Shown: one piece after another, positions 16,954 to 28,513 of the stretch
How the letters are laid out: every line of letters starts with the position of its first letter
Numbering within the stretch: the first letter of the stretch is position 1
Source: Cytophagales bacterium
Lineage (GTDB): Bacteria > Bacteroidota > Bacteroidia > Cytophagales > Cyclobacteriaceae
DNA: 64,000 bases
NCBI GenBank assembly: GCA_017303805.1
Contig: JAFLBQ010000007.1
Location: 186,001 to 250,000 of the forward strand
Direction: 5' to 3'
Position numbers and translations under genes: made by a program
The notes under the pieces: model-generated
The model's database searches: none
The model's input: the letters and a program-made list of their open reading frames with translations, nothing else
Told to the model about the DNA's origin: nothing

Positions 16954-17877
16954 ATGCTTACCGATCAAAAACTAATTCCACAAAAAAAGCTAATTGTAAA
17001 GCCCGGCAAAACCATTTCGCTTAAAGATTACGATACAGCCTACAAAGGCAACATATTAACTAAAGCCGAAGCCGAAAAACTTTTGGAAGAAGGGCGCAAA
17101 CACCTGGCCGAAGTGCAGGACGAACTGTACGCACATAATCGCTATAGCATTCTGATCATTTTTCAGGCAATGGATGCGGCCGGTAAGGATGGCGCAGTTA
17201 AACACATTATGTCGGGCTTTAATCCGCTGGGGGTAAAGGTGCATAGTTTTAAAGCGCCAACTTCTACCGAGTTGGATCATGACTACTTCTGGCGTCATCA
17301 ATTAGCATTACCCGCTCGTGGCGAAATTGCCATTCATAACCGCTCGCACTACGAAAATGTATTGGTTACCAAGGTTCATCCGGAATGGATTTTAAATGAG
17401 CACATCCCCGGTATCGATTCGGTAAAAAAGATTGACGAAAAATTCTGGCAACAGCGCTATAAGCAGATTCGCAGGTTCGAAAAAAATCTTTCGGATAACG
17501 GTACAGTAATCCTTAAGTTCTTTTTGCATGTTTCTAAAAAGGAGCAGAAGAAACGATTTCTGGAGCGCATTGAAGACCCGAGTAAGAATTGGAAATTTTC
17601 ATTGTCGGATTTAAAAGAGCGCGCCTTTTGGGATGAGTATCAAAAAGTTTATTCCGAGGCATTGAGTGCCACCTCCACCGATTATGCTCCGTGGTTTGTT
17701 ATCCCGGCCGATGATAAATGGTATGCCCGCCTGGCTATTGCTTCTATAATTGCCCGGGAGTTTGAAAAGCTGGAGATAAGCTACCCCACCGTAAGTCAGG
17801 CTCAGAAAGAAGAATTGCAAAAAGCAAAACTTCAGTTGATGAGTGAGAAGGAAGGGAAAGCAGATAAGAAGAAATAA
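16954..17877 (+). CDS. ppk2: Polyphosphate kinase 2 (class III-like)
   Basis: The 307-residue PPK2 has a Walker A FQAMDAAGKDGAVKH with Lys78, the NRSHYENVLV motif at residues 129-138, and the lid region FLERIEDPSKNWKFS. The sequence closely follows the class III enzyme of Cytophaga hutchinsonii as I remember it, including ALPARGEIAIHNRSHYE and the APWFVIPADDKW end. Class III enzymes phosphorylate both AMP and ADP from polyphosphate, regenerating ATP in the cytoplasm. The gene is convergent with the LRR gene, with a single base between stop codons. Confidence 0.93.
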   Translation: MLTDQKLIPQKKLIVKPGKTISLKDYDTAYKGNILTKAEAEKLLEEGRKHLAEVQDELYAHNRYSILIIFQAMDAAGKDGAVKHIMSGFNPLGVKVHSFKAPTSTELDHDYFWRHQLALPARGEIAIHNRSHYENVLVTKVHPEWILNEHIPGIDSVKKIDEKFWQQRYKQIRRFEKNLSDNGTVILKFFLHVSKKEQKKRFLERIEDPSKNWKFSLSDLKERAFWDEYQKVYSEALSATSTDYAPWFVIPADDKWYARLAIASIIAREFEKLEISYPTVSQAQKEELQKAKLQLMSEKEGKADKKK

Positions 17878-17878
17878 C

Positions 17879-19258
17879 TTATTCTTCTTCTTCAATGTGT
17901 ACAACCACTCCTTTGCTGCGTAGGTAGTGGGCAAGCTTTGTGAGCCGATCTCTACTCGGTTCATCCCACGGATTGTTGATCAGCGCCAGTATTTTCAGGG
18001 CCGAAAGGTACTCTAATCCCTCGGGCAGTTCGTGTAATTGGTTGCTTGACAGATCCACATTTTCTAATTCTGTAAGGCCACTTAACCAGGTTGGCGAGTT
18101 GAATAACCGATTGTTATTTACCCGCATCACTTTAAGCTTTGCAAGTGCACTTAATGCAGGCGGAAGTTCAACCAGCCGGTTGTCAGATAGGTACAATTGC
18201 GTAAGCGCAGTAAGGTTACCAACTGCTTCCGGAATGCTGATAAGTTTATTGTACGACAGGTAAAGTAGTTCGAGTCTTTTAAGATTGCCAATCCGGTCGT
18301 CCAGTCGTTCAATTTCATTGTGGTATAAATCAACTTCCCGCAGGGCCTGCAGGTTATAAATTCCATCGGGCATGGTAGTTAATTTGTTTTGATAGAAGGA
18401 GAGCTGCTCCAACCGCACCAATTTACCAAGTGCCGGGCTTACCAACTTAATGTTGTTATGGTTCAACGTAAGTTGTTTTAAGTTACCAAGATTGCCTATT
18501 GACTCCGGAATAATCTCAATTCTATTGCGAACCAGTTCAAGTTTTTCAAGCGCGGGCAATACAGGAATGTTCAATTCCACAATGGCATTGTTACTTAGAA
18601 TAAGTTGCTTTAGGTTTTTGTTGTTGGATAATCCAGTTGGAAAAGTTGTGAGTTGGTTTGCGGCAAGGTCTGCCCGCTCTAATGCAACCAAGGGCGAAAA
18701 CGACCGGGGCAGGGTGGGAGTATCGCCCCGCATTACCAGCGTACGGACTGTTTTGGTTTTACTTAGCGAAAATTTACCGTTCGCTTTATTGTTCAGAATG
18801 TATAACGCGCCAAGAGATTTAAGTCTATCGAGGCGTTGCACTTTTTTGATTCTGGTATGCACCAGTTCGAGTTCCTGTAAATTGGTGCAGGCATAAACCT
18901 CGGCTGGCAGCTTACGCGATTTTTGGGTTGATATACTAAGTGATTTTACCTGCGATTTATCAGGCATTTTTTTTAAACTATCCAGGGTAATAAACCCGGC
19001 CGTAGGTGTATAATGTCTTTTGTAACCTACTATCCTGTTTCTAAGGGCACGGAATTCTTCCATCAAACTATCCGGAAACGTGGTGCGTTGCTCCATGGCT
19101 TTGCGAATGGCCAGATTGACCTGCGCGAATCTTAGTGAGTCCTGGCCGGAGCTGAATACCGGTTCTTCTACTGCCGAAAACACCCTTTGTCCATTTGCCG
19201 GAAGACTTGCAGTAAGCATTACCGTAAACAGTAGTAAAGAGAACCAAAAATTGCGCAT
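17879..19258 (-). CDS. Secreted leucine-rich-repeat protein
   Basis: The 459-residue protein has a signal peptide (about residues 1-23, ending PANG), a spacer of roughly 80 residues, then about 12 LRRs of 22-24 residues from residue 110 to 430. Typical units are LKQLILSNNAIVEL and LTQLYLSDNRLVELPPAL. The pattern LxxLxLxxNxLxxLPxxI is the bacterial/plant-like LRR type that mediates protein binding. There is no anchor or C-terminal sorting domain, so it probably stays in the periplasm or is released. The partner is unknown. The gene is divergent from gyrB. Confidence 0.88.
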   Translation of the reverse strand: MRNFWFSLLLFTVMLTASLPANGQRVFSAVEEPVFSSGQDSLRFAQVNLAIRKAMEQRTTFPDSLMEEFRALRNRIVGYKRHYTPTAGFITLDSLKKMPDKSQVKSLSISTQKSRKLPAEVYACTNLQELELVHTRIKKVQRLDRLKSLGALYILNNKANGKFSLSKTKTVRTLVMRGDTPTLPRSFSPLVALERADLAANQLTTFPTGLSNNKNLKQLILSNNAIVELNIPVLPALEKLELVRNRIEIIPESIGNLGNLKQLTLNHNNIKLVSPALGKLVRLEQLSFYQNKLTTMPDGIYNLQALREVDLYHNEIERLDDRIGNLKRLELLYLSYNKLISIPEAVGNLTALTQLYLSDNRLVELPPALSALAKLKVMRVNNNRLFNSPTWLSGLTELENVDLSSNQLHELPEGLEYLSALKILALINNPWDEPSRDRLTKLAHYLRSKGVVVHIEEEE

Positions 19259-19391
19259 CTCAGAAAAGCTGTATTACATAAAACTAAGTATTTAGTTATC
19301 GATTGCCAACCCATTTTTTTCGGGTCAAAAAATAATTGAAAAATACTTCACCATATCCAACTAAAAATGCGGAAAACGCCATCAAAAACCT

Positions 19392-19399
19392 TATTTTTG
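19392..19399 (+). promoter_or_regulatory. gyrB -7 promoter element
   Basis: TATTTTTG is a perfect match to the Bacteroidota -7 consensus TAnnTTTG and lies 20 bases before the gyrB ATG, predicting a very short leader. No clear TTTG -33 element is seen at the expected distance. Confidence 0.45.
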
Positions 19400-19410
19400 A
19401 CGGTTTATAA

Positions 19411-21381
<1,971 letters not shown>

Positions 21382-21398
21382 GCAGGAGCGATGAAAGT

Positions 21399-23516
21399 AT
21401 GGTAGTGCCTGGTGAACTTTCCATCAAAGCGATTCAGCAAAGTAATTACATCAGCCGCGATTTAAGCTGGCTGCAATTCAACTATCGTGTGCTGGAGCAA
21501 GCCATGCATACCGATCGTAGTTTGTTCGAGCGGCTTAAATTTCTGGCTATTACCGCATCCAACCTCGATGAATTTTGCACCATCCGGTTGGGCAGCCTCT
21601 ACAATTACCTGGACTATGGCAAACCGCGATATGACTACAGCGGCTTGCGCGAAGATCCTTTTAAAGAGATTCTGCTTACAGGTATTCAGGAGTTTGTCCG
21701 TAACCAGAACGAATACTACATCCAACACCTTAAGCCCCTTTTCGAACAGAACGGTTTTAGAATCGGAAACTGCGAACAGTTACCTGTGGATGATTGTAGC
21801 AAAGTAGATACGTATTTCCAGCGTACCATCTACCCGATGCTTACGCCCATGCTCTTCGATAGTTATCACACCTTTCCGGTCTTAAAATATAACCGATTGC
21901 TCTTTGGCGTGGTAACCAAAGTCCCCAGCGATCCGGTAAACCAACGCAGGGTTTCTTTTATACAAGTGCCGAGCAACCTGCCGCGCTTCTTTGAAATTGC
22001 CCAGGCCGATGGATCGGTAACCTTCGTGCCCATTGAAGCTATCATCAGGCGCAACATTCAGCACCTCTTCCGTAACATAGAAATTGCTTCGGTAAATTTA
22101 TTTCGGATTAACCGCAACGGAGACTTTACCTTAGAGGAAAGCGAAGATATTGAAACCAATTTTTTGGAGGAGCTACGCAAGAAGCTGCAAACCCGAAGAA
22201 CCGGCCGCGTAGTACGTGTGGATTTTGAAGAAACCCCCGACCCTTGGTTGGTGCGGATTCTTAAAATTCAGTGGGACCTGGAAGATTTGAATTTGTTTAC
22301 CATTCCGCAAGCCGGAATGATTGACTTTACCGGAATACACCAGATCATTAACCACAAAGCGTTTAAAAGTTTTCGCTTTCAGCCGCCACCACCGGTAAAA
22401 CCGGTGTCGTATCCCGAGCAAGGCGAAAGCGATCTGTTCGAAATTCTGAAAGAGCGCGATGTGCTGCTGCACCATCCATACAACAGCATGGAGCCGGTGA
22501 TGGAACTTCTGGAAAAAGCTGCAGACGACCCTAAGGTACTTTCAATAAAAATCACCATCTACAGACTTTCGCGTGAATCGCGCATTAGCGCAGCGTTGCT
22601 AAAGGCAGCCGAAAACGGAAAGCATGTTTCGGTTTTATTTGAAGTAAAAGCCCGGTTTGACGAAGAAAACAATTTGCGCGAAGCCCAGAAACTTCAGAAG
22701 GCAGGATGTTTTGTGATTTATGGTGTGAGCAGCCTAAAAACGCATACCAAGCTATTGCTGATAGTTCGCAACGAAGGCGAACAGGTGTACCGCTATGTGC
22801 ACCTTTCAAGTGGTAACTACAACGAAGTTACCTCTCGTTTTTATACCGACATTGGCCTGTTAACCACCAACGAAACCTACGCCAACGATGTGTCGGATTT
22901 CTTTAATGTAATAACGGGCCACTCGCAGCCGGCTGCGTATCGCAACCTGATAACCTCACCACGCGATATGCGCATACAATTATGCAGCATGGTAAAGCGC
23001 GAAGCTGAGAATGCTCGGGCCGGATTGCCAGCCGGTATTATTATAAAGCTTAACTCGTTGCAGGATAAGGAACTGATCGATGCGCTGTACGAGGCATCGC
23101 AGGCCGGAGTTTCCATCAAATTGATTGTACGCGGGATGTGCTGTTTGCGCCCCGGCCGTGTGGGGCTTAGCGAAAATATTCAGGTAATTTCCATTGTGGG
23201 CGAGTACCTCGAACACTCTCGCATCTACTACTTTCACCATGCCGGGTTACCCAAGGTTTACATTGGCAGTGCCGATGCCATGGTGCGCAGTTTTGACCGT
23301 AGAATTGAATCGCTCTTTCTGTTGGAGCAGGAAATGCTCCGCAAGCAAGCCATGAATATTTTACGCTACAATCTGAAAGACAATGTAAATGCTTACACGA
23401 TGTGCGAAGACGGCACGTATGTAAAGAAAGAACATACGGGCGAAAAGCCATTTAGTGTTCATGCCGAGTTCTATCATGTTACGCGGGAAATTATTAATGA
23501 GGTAAAGCTTTTCTAA
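21399..23516 (+). CDS. ppk1: Polyphosphate kinase 1
   Basis: The 705-residue PPK1 reversibly polymerises the gamma-phosphate of ATP into polyphosphate. The N-terminal domain has YISRDLSWLQFNYRVLEQA and ITASNLDEFCTIRLG. The two phospholipase-D-like C-terminal domains include RFDEENNLREAQKL and LKTHTKL, with His449 as the expected autophosphorylated residue. EYLEHSRIYYF supplies the second conserved histidine. The start ATG is preceded by AGGAG at a 10-base distance, an unusually clear Shine-Dalgarno for this phylum. The gene ends in a 4-base tail-to-tail overlap with ppx. Confidence 0.96.
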   Translation: MVVPGELSIKAIQQSNYISRDLSWLQFNYRVLEQAMHTDRSLFERLKFLAITASNLDEFCTIRLGSLYNYLDYGKPRYDYSGLREDPFKEILLTGIQEFVRNQNEYYIQHLKPLFEQNGFRIGNCEQLPVDDCSKVDTYFQRTIYPMLTPMLFDSYHTFPVLKYNRLLFGVVTKVPSDPVNQRRVSFIQVPSNLPRFFEIAQADGSVTFVPIEAIIRRNIQHLFRNIEIASVNLFRINRNGDFTLEESEDIETNFLEELRKKLQTRRTGRVVRVDFEETPDPWLVRILKIQWDLEDLNLFTIPQAGMIDFTGIHQIINHKAFKSFRFQPPPPVKPVSYPEQGESDLFEILKERDVLLHHPYNSMEPVMELLEKAADDPKVLSIKITIYRLSRESRISAALLKAAENGKHVSVLFEVKARFDEENNLREAQKLQKAGCFVIYGVSSLKTHTKLLLIVRNEGEQVYRYVHLSSGNYNEVTSRFYTDIGLLTTNETYANDVSDFFNVITGHSQPAAYRNLITSPRDMRIQLCSMVKREAENARAGLPAGIIIKLNSLQDKELIDALYEASQAGVSIKLIVRGMCCLRPGRVGLSENIQVISIVGEYLEHSRIYYFHHAGLPKVYIGSADAMVRSFDRRIESLFLLEQEMLRKQAMNILRYNLKDNVNAYTMCEDGTYVKKEHTGEKPFSVHAEFYHVTREIINEVKLF

Positions 23517-24463
23517 GCGCGTTTACCCATTACCAGCGTTTTGCTGCCCTTGCTTTGATCTTCTTTGTTTACGAATGCAATTTTTGCCTGCCGCGAGTTA
23601 CGTTCAAAAAGGTGCAACATCATCCCGTCTTTTAAGCCCACCTCAGGTACAAACATGTACTTTGCTTTTGCCCACTCCATGGCCTGCATATAAATCGAAC
23701 TGGCCGGAAGAATTACATCGGCCCGGTCGGGGTTCATTTGCAGCTTGTAAATCCGGTCTTCCAGCGTATGGCCTGCAATCATCTCCTTTACTTCGCCCAT
23801 TTTCTTTAACGACATTAAACGGTGCGGTTTAAGACGGGCCAACTCATAAATCTTGCTGATGTTTCCTCCGGTACCCACCGCAGTTACTTTGCCCATTTCA
23901 GCTTTTATATTTTCTTTTACCCAATGCTCCATGTCGCTCCAAACAACGGGCAAGTCGTGATGCTCTAAAATGCGCACCGAACCCACTTTGAAAGACCGGG
24001 TTTTAATTTTTTTTCCGCCAAAGTAGATATTCAATTCAGTACTGCCACCGCCCACATCTATGTGCAGGTAAGCCTGGCTACCGAGGTACGACCGAATAGC
24101 CGTGTTAATCAGTTCTGCTTCGCGCTGGCCGTCTATAATGTCTATCTTTAAGCCAATTTCTTTGTAAACCTCCTTCGCTAGATCCGCTCCGTTTTCAGCT
24201 TCGCGCATGGCCGAGGTAGCACACAACATGTAATCATCTACTTCATAAAGTTCCAACAGGAGTTTAAAGGCCTGCATCAGTTTTTTAAACTTGTTAATGC
24301 TTTTTTCGCTTAGGCGATTGGATGAGAATACATCGTGGCCCAATCGCAACGGAAAGCGCACGTATTCCATTTTCTTAAAAAGTACCTGCTCTTTAGTTTC
24401 CAGTACCGAAGAAACCTGGAACCGGATCGCATTCGAACCAATGTCAATGGCTGCTAACTTCAA
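23513..24463 (-). CDS. ppx: Exopolyphosphatase (Ppx/GppA family)
   Basis: The 316-residue protein belongs to the ASKHA-fold phosphatases that hydrolyse terminal phosphate from polyphosphate or pppGpp. The phosphate-1 motif is AAIDIGSNAIRFQV, the phosphate-2 motif HIDVGGGSTELN, followed by KVGSVRILEH. It lacks the C-terminal HD extension of E. coli Ppx, so it is the short form. Convergence with ppk1 (TAG at 23513-23515 inside the ppk1 tail) places synthesis and breakdown genes back to back. Ppx rather than GppA is inferred from this context only. Confidence 0.9.
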   Translation of the reverse strand: MKLAAIDIGSNAIRFQVSSVLETKEQVLFKKMEYVRFPLRLGHDVFSSNRLSEKSINKFKKLMQAFKLLLELYEVDDYMLCATSAMREAENGADLAKEVYKEIGLKIDIIDGQREAELINTAIRSYLGSQAYLHIDVGGGSTELNIYFGGKKIKTRSFKVGSVRILEHHDLPVVWSDMEHWVKENIKAEMGKVTAVGTGGNISKIYELARLKPHRLMSLKKMGEVKEMIAGHTLEDRIYKLQMNPDRADVILPASSIYMQAMEWAKAKYMFVPEVGLKDGMMLHLFERNSRQAKIAFVNKEDQSKGSKTLVMGKRA

Positions 24464-24545
24464 CTTCCTTCCTTATTAGTAGTAAGCCCCAAATTTAAGG
24501 TATCCTGATTTTATTATTATTACCTAATTGTGTTTCTTTGTAACA

Positions 24546-24690
24546 CTTATCCAGAAAGACCGAGGGACAGGGCCCATTGACGTCTTAGCAACCTTGTGCT
24601 GAACCTGGTGCTAATTCCCTTCTGTATCCGTTGCAAACGGATGCAGAGAAGATAAGTAAAGCCCTCCGCAAGGCTCTTTCTGGATAAACC
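24546..24690 (+). ncRNA. SAM-I (S-box) riboswitch upstream of metH
   Basis: The core matches SAM-I closely: GAGGGACAGGGCCC, TTGACGTC, TAGCAACC and GGTGCTAATTCC in order. P1 is a perfect 13-base helix (24547-24559 TTATCCAGAAAGA with 24675-24687 TCTTTCTGGATAA). P3 contains CCGTTGCAAACGG, and P4 is AGCC/GGCT around 24660-24674. A near-consensus -7 box TTTCTTTG (24533-24540) places transcription start at about the first base of P1. No terminator with a T-run follows, so control is probably on translation of the GTG start 18 bases downstream. SAM binding is expected to repress methionine synthesis. Confidence 0.93.
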
Positions 24691-24705
24691 ATAACAACAG
24701 AAAGA

Positions 24706-25749
24706 GTGAAAATCGAAGACATCCTTAGCGAAAGAATTGTAATTCTGGATGGTGCCATGGGTACCATGATTCAGCGGTACAAATTAACCGAACAAGACTT
24801 TCGCAATGCGGCATTAAGCAGTCACCCGCATCCCCTCAAAGGGAATAACGACCTGCTGAGTATTACACGGCCCGATATAATAAAGGAAATCCATCGCCAG
24901 TATTTTGAAGCGGGTGCAGACATTATAGAAACCAATACCTTTGGTAGCACCACTATCGCGCAAGCCGATTACCATCTGGAGCACCTCGTGTATGAGATTA
25001 ATTTTCAGGCTGCTAAAATAGCCAAAGAGGTTGCAGAAGAATTTACAAAGGCTCAGCCCGATAAGCCTCGCTTTGTGGCGGGCTCTATGGGCCCAACGAC
25101 TAAACTTGCTTCCATGTCGCCCGATGTAAACAATCCGGGGTACCGCGCGGTTACGTTCGACCAATTGGCAACCGCTTTTAAAGAACAGGCCCGGGGCTTA
25201 CTGGATGGTGGCGCTGATTTGCTCTTACTTGAAACGATAACCGATACACTTAATGTAAAGGCAGCCTTGTTTGCCATTCAGGAATTGTTTGATGAGATCG
25301 GCAAAGAAGTGCCCATTATGGTATCGGGCACAATTACCGATGCCAGTGGCCGTATCTTGTCCGGGCAAACCGCAGAAGCATTTTTAATTTCTGTATCGCA
25401 CGTGCCCTTATTAAGCATCGGTTTCAATTGCGCCATGGGTGCCGCAGCATTGCGCCCTTACTTGCAAGTACTTAACGAGAAAGCTCCCTTCTTTGTAAGT
25501 GCCTATCCGAATGCCGGCCTGCCAAACGAGTTTGGCCAGTACGATCAAACAGCATCTGAAATGGCCCACGAGGTGGAAGAATATCTTAAAGAGGGGTTGG
25601 TAAATATTGTGGGTGGTTGTTGCGGCTCAACGCCTGAACATATTCGAGCACTGGCCACGGTAGCAGCTAAGTACAAACCACGCCCGATTGGATCAACCTG
25701 GGCGCCTCGCAAAACTGAAAATTCTACAGTTACCTATCAACGAATTTAA
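24706..25749 (+). CDS. metH: Methionine synthase part 1: homocysteine S-methyltransferase domain
   Basis: This 347-residue protein equals the N-terminal homocysteine-binding barrel of cobalamin-dependent MetH. The start is GTG, immediately downstream of the SAM-I riboswitch. The opening ILDGAMGTMIQRY is typical. The zinc ligands are all present: Cys242 in GFNCAMGA and Cys305-Cys306 in GGCCGSTPEHI. The reading frame ends cleanly after the barrel, and the folate, cobalamin and activation domains are in the next gene, 47 bases on. The two must work together as one enzyme. Confidence 0.94.
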   Translation: MKIEDILSERIVILDGAMGTMIQRYKLTEQDFRNAALSSHPHPLKGNNDLLSITRPDIIKEIHRQYFEAGADIIETNTFGSTTIAQADYHLEHLVYEINFQAAKIAKEVAEEFTKAQPDKPRFVAGSMGPTTKLASMSPDVNNPGYRAVTFDQLATAFKEQARGLLDGGADLLLLETITDTLNVKAALFAIQELFDEIGKEVPIMVSGTITDASGRILSGQTAEAFLISVSHVPLLSIGFNCAMGAAALRPYLQVLNEKAPFFVSAYPNAGLPNEFGQYDQTASEMAHEVEEYLKEGLVNIVGGCCGSTPEHIRALATVAAKYKPRPIGSTWAPRKTENSTVTYQRI

Positions 25750-25796
25750 GTACCGCCTTTTGAGCATGACAATTTCTATAAATCAGAACTGCCTGC

Positions 25797-28469
25797 ATGT
25801 CGAATACTAACTATTTGCAATTAAGTGGCCTTGAAGCCGTAGTCATTACTCCGGGGTCTAATTTTGTAAATATTGGCGAGCGCACCAACGTTACCGGTTC
25901 GGCTAAATTCTTAAAGCTTATAAAGGAAGATAAGTTTGATGAGGCGCTGGAGGTGGCCCTTGACCAGGTGCGCGGTGGAGCTCAGGTAATTGATGTAAAC
26001 ATGGACGAAGGTATGCTGGATTCGCAGGCGGCCATGGTAAAATATCTTAACCTGATGGCTGCAGAACCTGAGATTGCTCAGCTGCCGGTTATGATCGACT
26101 CCTCGAAGTGGGAAGTAATAGAAGCGGGGTTAAAGTGCTTGCAAGGAAAAGGGATAGTTAATTCTATAAGCCTGAAAGGAGGCGAAGCCGAGTTTATAAG
26201 GCAGGCAAAGCTTGTAAAGCGCTATGGTGCGGCTACTGTGGTGATGGCTTTTGACGAACAAGGTCAGGCTGATACTTATCAGCGCAGAATTGATATTTGT
26301 AAGCGAGCCTATACGATATTGGTAAATGAAGTAAAGTTTCCGCCACAGGACATCATCTTCGACCCTAATATTTTTCCGGTAGCCACCGGCATTGAAGAGC
26401 ATCGCAATTATGCCATTGATTTCTTTAACGCAGCAAAATGGATTCGCGAAAATTTACCACATGCACACGTAAGCGGTGGGGTAAGTAATGTTTCGTTCAG
26501 CTTCCGCGGAAACCAAAAAGTACGCGAGGCCATGCACTCGGCCTTTTTGTACCATGCCATTCAACACGGTATGGATATGGGCATTGTAAACCCAACGATG
26601 TTAGAGGTGTACGATGAGATTCCCAAAGATTTGCTGGAGCGTGTGGAAGATGTGTTGCTGAACAGGCGCGAAGATGCTACGGAGCGCCTGCTAGAATTTG
26701 CCGAAACGGTAAAGGGCGCTGCCAGGAAGAAGGAGACTGATGATGAGTGGCGTAACGCTACGGTTGAGGAGCGCATCACGCATTCGCTGGTAAAAGGAAT
26801 AATTGAGTATATCGATGCTGATACTGAAGAAGCCCGACAAAAGTACGGGCGGCCTTTGCATGTAATTGAAGGACCACTAATGGCGGGAATGAATGTGGTT
26901 GGCGATTTGTTTGGGGCCGGCAAAATGTTTTTACCGCAAGTGGTTAAAAGTGCGCGGGTAATGAAAAAATCGGTAGCGTACTTAACTCCGTATTTAGAAG
27001 AAGAAAAAAAACAAAATGGAAATGTAGGGCAGGCAGCGGCCAAAATTCTTTTAGCAACCGTAAAGGGCGATGTACACGATATCGGCAAGAACATAGTAGG
27101 CGTAGTACTTGCCTGCAATAACTATGAGGTTATAGACCTGGGGGTAATGGTGCCCGCAGAAAAAATTCTGGAGGCAGCCAAGAAGGAGAAAGTAGATATA
27201 ATTGGTTTGAGTGGTTTAATCACACCTTCGTTGGACGAAATGGTTCATGTTGCCAAAGAGATGGAACATGAAAAAATGAGCCTCCCGCTGTTGATTGGCG
27301 GTGCGACCACATCTCGCATTCATACGGCCGTAAAAATCGACCCGGTGTACTCAGGGCCGGTGGTGCATGTGTTAGACGCATCGCGGTCGGTGCCTGTAGC
27401 CAGCGAACTGATCAGCACAAAAGCCCGACCTGCTTTCCAAACAAAAATGAAAGCTGAGTATGCGGCCATGCGTAAAGACCATGAAGGGCGCCAGCAACAA
27501 AAAAATTATCTTTCGTTAGCAGAAGTACGTTCGAACGCGGTTAAAATCAACTGGCAGGAAACGACTTTTACAAGACCTCAGGTGATAGGGAGAAAAGAAT
27601 TATTAAGCTTTCCGCTGGCTGAACTGAGAAACTACATCGACTGGACCCCGTTCTTTCAAACGTGGATGCTGGCCGGCAGGTACCCTGGCATTTTTAACGA
27701 TGCCGTAGTAGGTACAGAAGCAAAAAAATTGTTTGATGATGCCAACACTATGCTGGATACAATTATCAGCAACAAGAGCCTGCAAGCGAATGGGGTAGTG
27801 GCGTTTTATCCGGCAACCCGTGCCGGAGATGATGTAGTTTTAACAGACGATTCAAAAAATCCTGTGGCTACCTTTCACTTTCTGAGGCAGCAAAATAAAA
27901 AGGCGAAAGACCTGCCTAACTTTTGCCTTGCCGATTTTATTTCGGACGAACCTGGAAAGGATTATTTCGGGATGTTTGCTGTTACAGCAGGAATAGGATT
28001 AGAGAAATTAGTAGCACACCACAAAGCCAACCACGATGATTACTCTGAAATTATGGCCAAAGCGCTGGCCGATCGGTTGGCAGAGGCTTTTGCCGAATGC
28101 TTGCACGAACGGGTGCGCAGAGAATTATGGGGCTATGCAAAAAATGAAAGCCTTACCAAGGAAGACCTGATAGACGAAAAATATTCTGGGATTCGCCCGG
28201 CACCCGGTTACCCGGCTTGCCCCGATCATACTGAGAAGAAAACTCTTTTTGAACTGCTGCAGGCGGAGCAAGCTGGAATTACACTCACTGAGTCTTTCGC
28301 GATGTATCCGGGTGCTTCGGTTAGCGGGTTTTATTTCTCACATCCGCAGGCGAGGTACTTTGGTTTGGGAAAAATAGAAGCTGATCAGGTAAAAGACTAT
28401 GCAGTTCGTAAAGGGATGAGTGTGGACGAAATTGAAAAGTGGTTGGCGCCCAATCTTTCTTACAAATAG
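25797..28469 (+). CDS. metH: Methionine synthase part 2: folate-, B12- and AdoMet-binding domains
   Basis: The 890-residue protein holds the rest of MetH. The pterin-binding barrel occupies about residues 1-285 ([28 protein letters not shown]). The cobalamin cap and binding domains are at about 330-560, with the cobalt ligand His427 in DVHDIGKNI and [13 protein letters not shown]. The reactivation domain, to about residue 890, has the AdoMet-binding [15 protein letters not shown]. It transfers the methyl group from methyltetrahydrofolate through cobalamin to homocysteine held by part 1. It begins at an ATG 47 bases after part 1. Confidence 0.95.
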   Translation: MSNTNYLQLSGLEAVVITPGSNFVNIGERTNVTGSAKFLKLIKEDKFDEALEVALDQVRGGAQVIDVNMDEGMLDSQAAMVKYLNLMAAEPEIAQLPVMIDSSKWEVIEAGLKCLQGKGIVNSISLKGGEAEFIRQAKLVKRYGAATVVMAFDEQGQADTYQRRIDICKRAYTILVNEVKFPPQDIIFDPNIFPVATGIEEHRNYAIDFFNAAKWIRENLPHAHVSGGVSNVSFSFRGNQKVREAMHSAFLYHAIQHGMDMGIVNPTMLEVYDEIPKDLLERVEDVLLNRREDATERLLEFAETVKGAARKKETDDEWRNATVEERITHSLVKGIIEYIDADTEEARQKYGRPLHVIEGPLMAGMNVVGDLFGAGKMFLPQVVKSARVMKKSVAYLTPYLEEEKKQNGNVGQAAAKILLATVKGDVHDIGKNIVGVVLACNNYEVIDLGVMVPAEKILEAAKKEKVDIIGLSGLITPSLDEMVHVAKEMEHEKMSLPLLIGGATTSRIHTAVKIDPVYSGPVVHVLDASRSVPVASELISTKARPAFQTKMKAEYAAMRKDHEGRQQQKNYLSLAEVRSNAVKINWQETTFTRPQVIGRKELLSFPLAELRNYIDWTPFFQTWMLAGRYPGIFNDAVVGTEAKKLFDDANTMLDTIISNKSLQANGVVAFYPATRAGDDVVLTDDSKNPVATFHFLRQQNKKAKDLPNFCLADFISDEPGKDYFGMFAVTAGIGLEKLVAHHKANHDDYSEIMAKALADRLAEAFAECLHERVRRELWGYAKNESLTKEDLIDEKYSGIRPAPGYPACPDHTEKKTLFELLQAEQAGITLTESFAMYPGASVSGFYFSHPQARYFGLGKIEADQVKDYAVRKGMSVDEIEKWLAPNLSYK

Positions 28470-28513
28470 AATCTTAGTATTTATAATAGTAATAATACGT
28501 CAAATTCCAACGA

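Noticed and set aside
24706-28469. Frameshifted or pseudogenised metH
   Set aside because: Both parts end at domain borders, keep all catalytic ligands and have their own starts, with a 47-base gap between them. A split enzyme explains this better than a mutation.
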